Assembly: GCF_901933205.1 (NCBI RefSeq)
Contig: NC_044572.1
Location: 111,426,965 to 111,490,964, forward strand
Reading direction: 5' to 3'
DNA length: 64,000 nucleotides
From: Camarhynchus parvulus
Taxonomy: Eukaryota > Chordata > Aves > Passeriformes > Thraupidae
Part shown: piece after piece, positions 62,746-64,000 of the stretch
Position numbering within the stretch: position 1 is the stretch's first letter
Layout: each line of letters starts with the position of its first letter
The notes under the pieces: generated by a model
Database searches by the model: none
What the model was told of the DNA's origin: nothing
Seen by the model: the letters and a program-made list of their open reading frames with translations, nothing else
Made by a program: the position numbers and the translations under genes

Positions 62746-64000
62746 TGTATTTTCATCTTTATATAAAAACCAAAAAGTCAAAACATAACACCTGAAGTGT
62801 TCAGATAGGAATGATTATGCTAAGGCTAAGTTATACTAAGTTATCATCCTCTCCATGGGCAGCTTCCCTTTTTATTTTTTTAGATAAACAGTCATCTAGA
62901 CATATCAGAATGTTTTTGATGATTCCTTGATTAATGGCCGACAGGAAACAGACAGAGGGCCAGTGTATGCTTGCACTTTCCCAACCTAGACCATGGCCAG
63001 GAACATCAACTTCAGCCAGCCACAGAAAAAACTCTCAAGAGCCCTGTCAGAAGCCAACACAAACTAAAAGAATGAGCAAAGCATCTCCCAAAAGCAAATG
63101 GTCCACTTCCCCATAAGGAAAATTCACTTACTGCTTGCTTACTGGTGTGCAGGTGGCCAGAGACATCTCACACTGCACCATTTAGCAGCTTTAAGTGTAC
63201 ATCTTTCCTCAACTTCTCTGAGCACAACTATCACCACTTGCTGCATTTGTTCAAACAAGAGGAGGAGAATTTGCTGTTTAGTCTTACAACCCTTTTCACG
63301 AAAATCTGCAAATGATGCCAAAAGTCCCGAGCCAGGTAGTAGCATATAACAAAGTAAAAAATCCTTCATAAGAGAAATGCTTTCTCATTGCCACCTAGAG
63401 ATGGAACAAAAAGAATTGAGAACTGTTCTGGATTTTATATCTGTCAATATCTCCTTTAGAAAAAAGGAAGAATAAAAAATGCATTTCTAATGTATGACTT
63501 CACTTTTTCTGTCCCTAACTATCCTCAAGATGAAATGATGGCTCAGTTGAAAAGATCTGATGCTTTATTGCATTTCGTTTTCTGATACCTTCCTTTACTT
63601 AGACAGCCATTTGCATCTTAATCTATCAAGGGAATTCCAATGAGAACATTCAGTTCCTTTATTTAATTCCAGCACCTTCATAACAACAGGTATGAATCAT
63701 AGTGCACATTACATTGCAGCCCTGCAACTTTGAGTCCATTTTTTTCACTTTATTTTCATCGTGAGTCTACAAGGAAGTATTCTCTAAGTGCTGTCTCACA
63801 AATTAATAGCTACCAGAGACCTGCTTTGTTTCTATGGCTTTTTCTCTTCAGGCTCCAGCTTTCTGCATGTGAAGTGTTTTATGAGAAGCATCGTTTAACA
63901 TTAAAATTCAACATATCCAAGTTAACTCTGACTCAGGGTCTATTAAATTCAGTGCACATTTCTACCATTGTGAATGTGTTTTAGGCCCACTCACTACTCT
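62746..64000. other. Unique stretch to window end
   Basis: About 1.25 kb, no gene or transposon recognised. Opposite-strand frames of 76-84 codons at 63098-63369 overlap each other and have no domain. Confidence 0.5.

Noticed and set aside
1..64000. Search for CRISPR arrays, bacterial operons, tRNA or rRNA genes
   Set aside because: The sequence is vertebrate chromosomal DNA. No spaced direct-repeat array was seen and no tRNA or rRNA sequence was recognised by eye.

Overview
This is a 64 kb, AT-rich, gene-poor stretch of vertebrate chromosome, almost certainly from a bird and most likely a songbird. The case for a bird is the set of dead CR1 retroposons, with their typical 3' ends and 8-bp tail repeats (ATTCTGTG type). 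The case for a songbird is weaker. It rests on several endogenous retrovirus (ERV) long terminal repeats (LTRs) that I recognise from memory as passerine types. I could not run a repeat library, so family names are left open.

No protein-coding or RNA gene can be supported. The longest open frames are 95-136 codons, about what chance gives in 64 kb of AT-rich DNA read in six frames. None has a recognisable domain. The window is therefore either intergenic or the inside of a long intron.

Layout. 1-5 kb: three LTRs (1289-1925 minus, about 3024-3481 minus, 3797-4122 plus) and a 167-bp GGAA/GGCA purine microsatellite (4850-5016). 5-14.5 kb: unique AT-rich DNA with almost no recognisable repeats, including a perfect hairpin at 10982-11007. 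14.5-23 kb: one CR1, several simple repeats, otherwise unique. 23-28.2 kb: three LTRs (23099-23493 with an exact 6-bp target duplication, about 24758-25115, and about 27851-28180) and a CR1 tail. 28-48 kb: unique DNA with two CR1 copies. 48-56.8 kb: six CR1 pieces in all. These include a decayed reverse-transcriptase segment at 50490-51075 and a CR1 at 55782-56760 that is split by a later, opposite-facing LTR (55914-56192). 57-64 kb: unique DNA with three short CR1 pieces.

No gag, pol or env is visible next to any LTR, so all look like solo or truncated LTRs. The best-supported observations are the target-site duplications, the stem-loops inside the LTRs and the nested insertion. I found no evidence of a new biological system.
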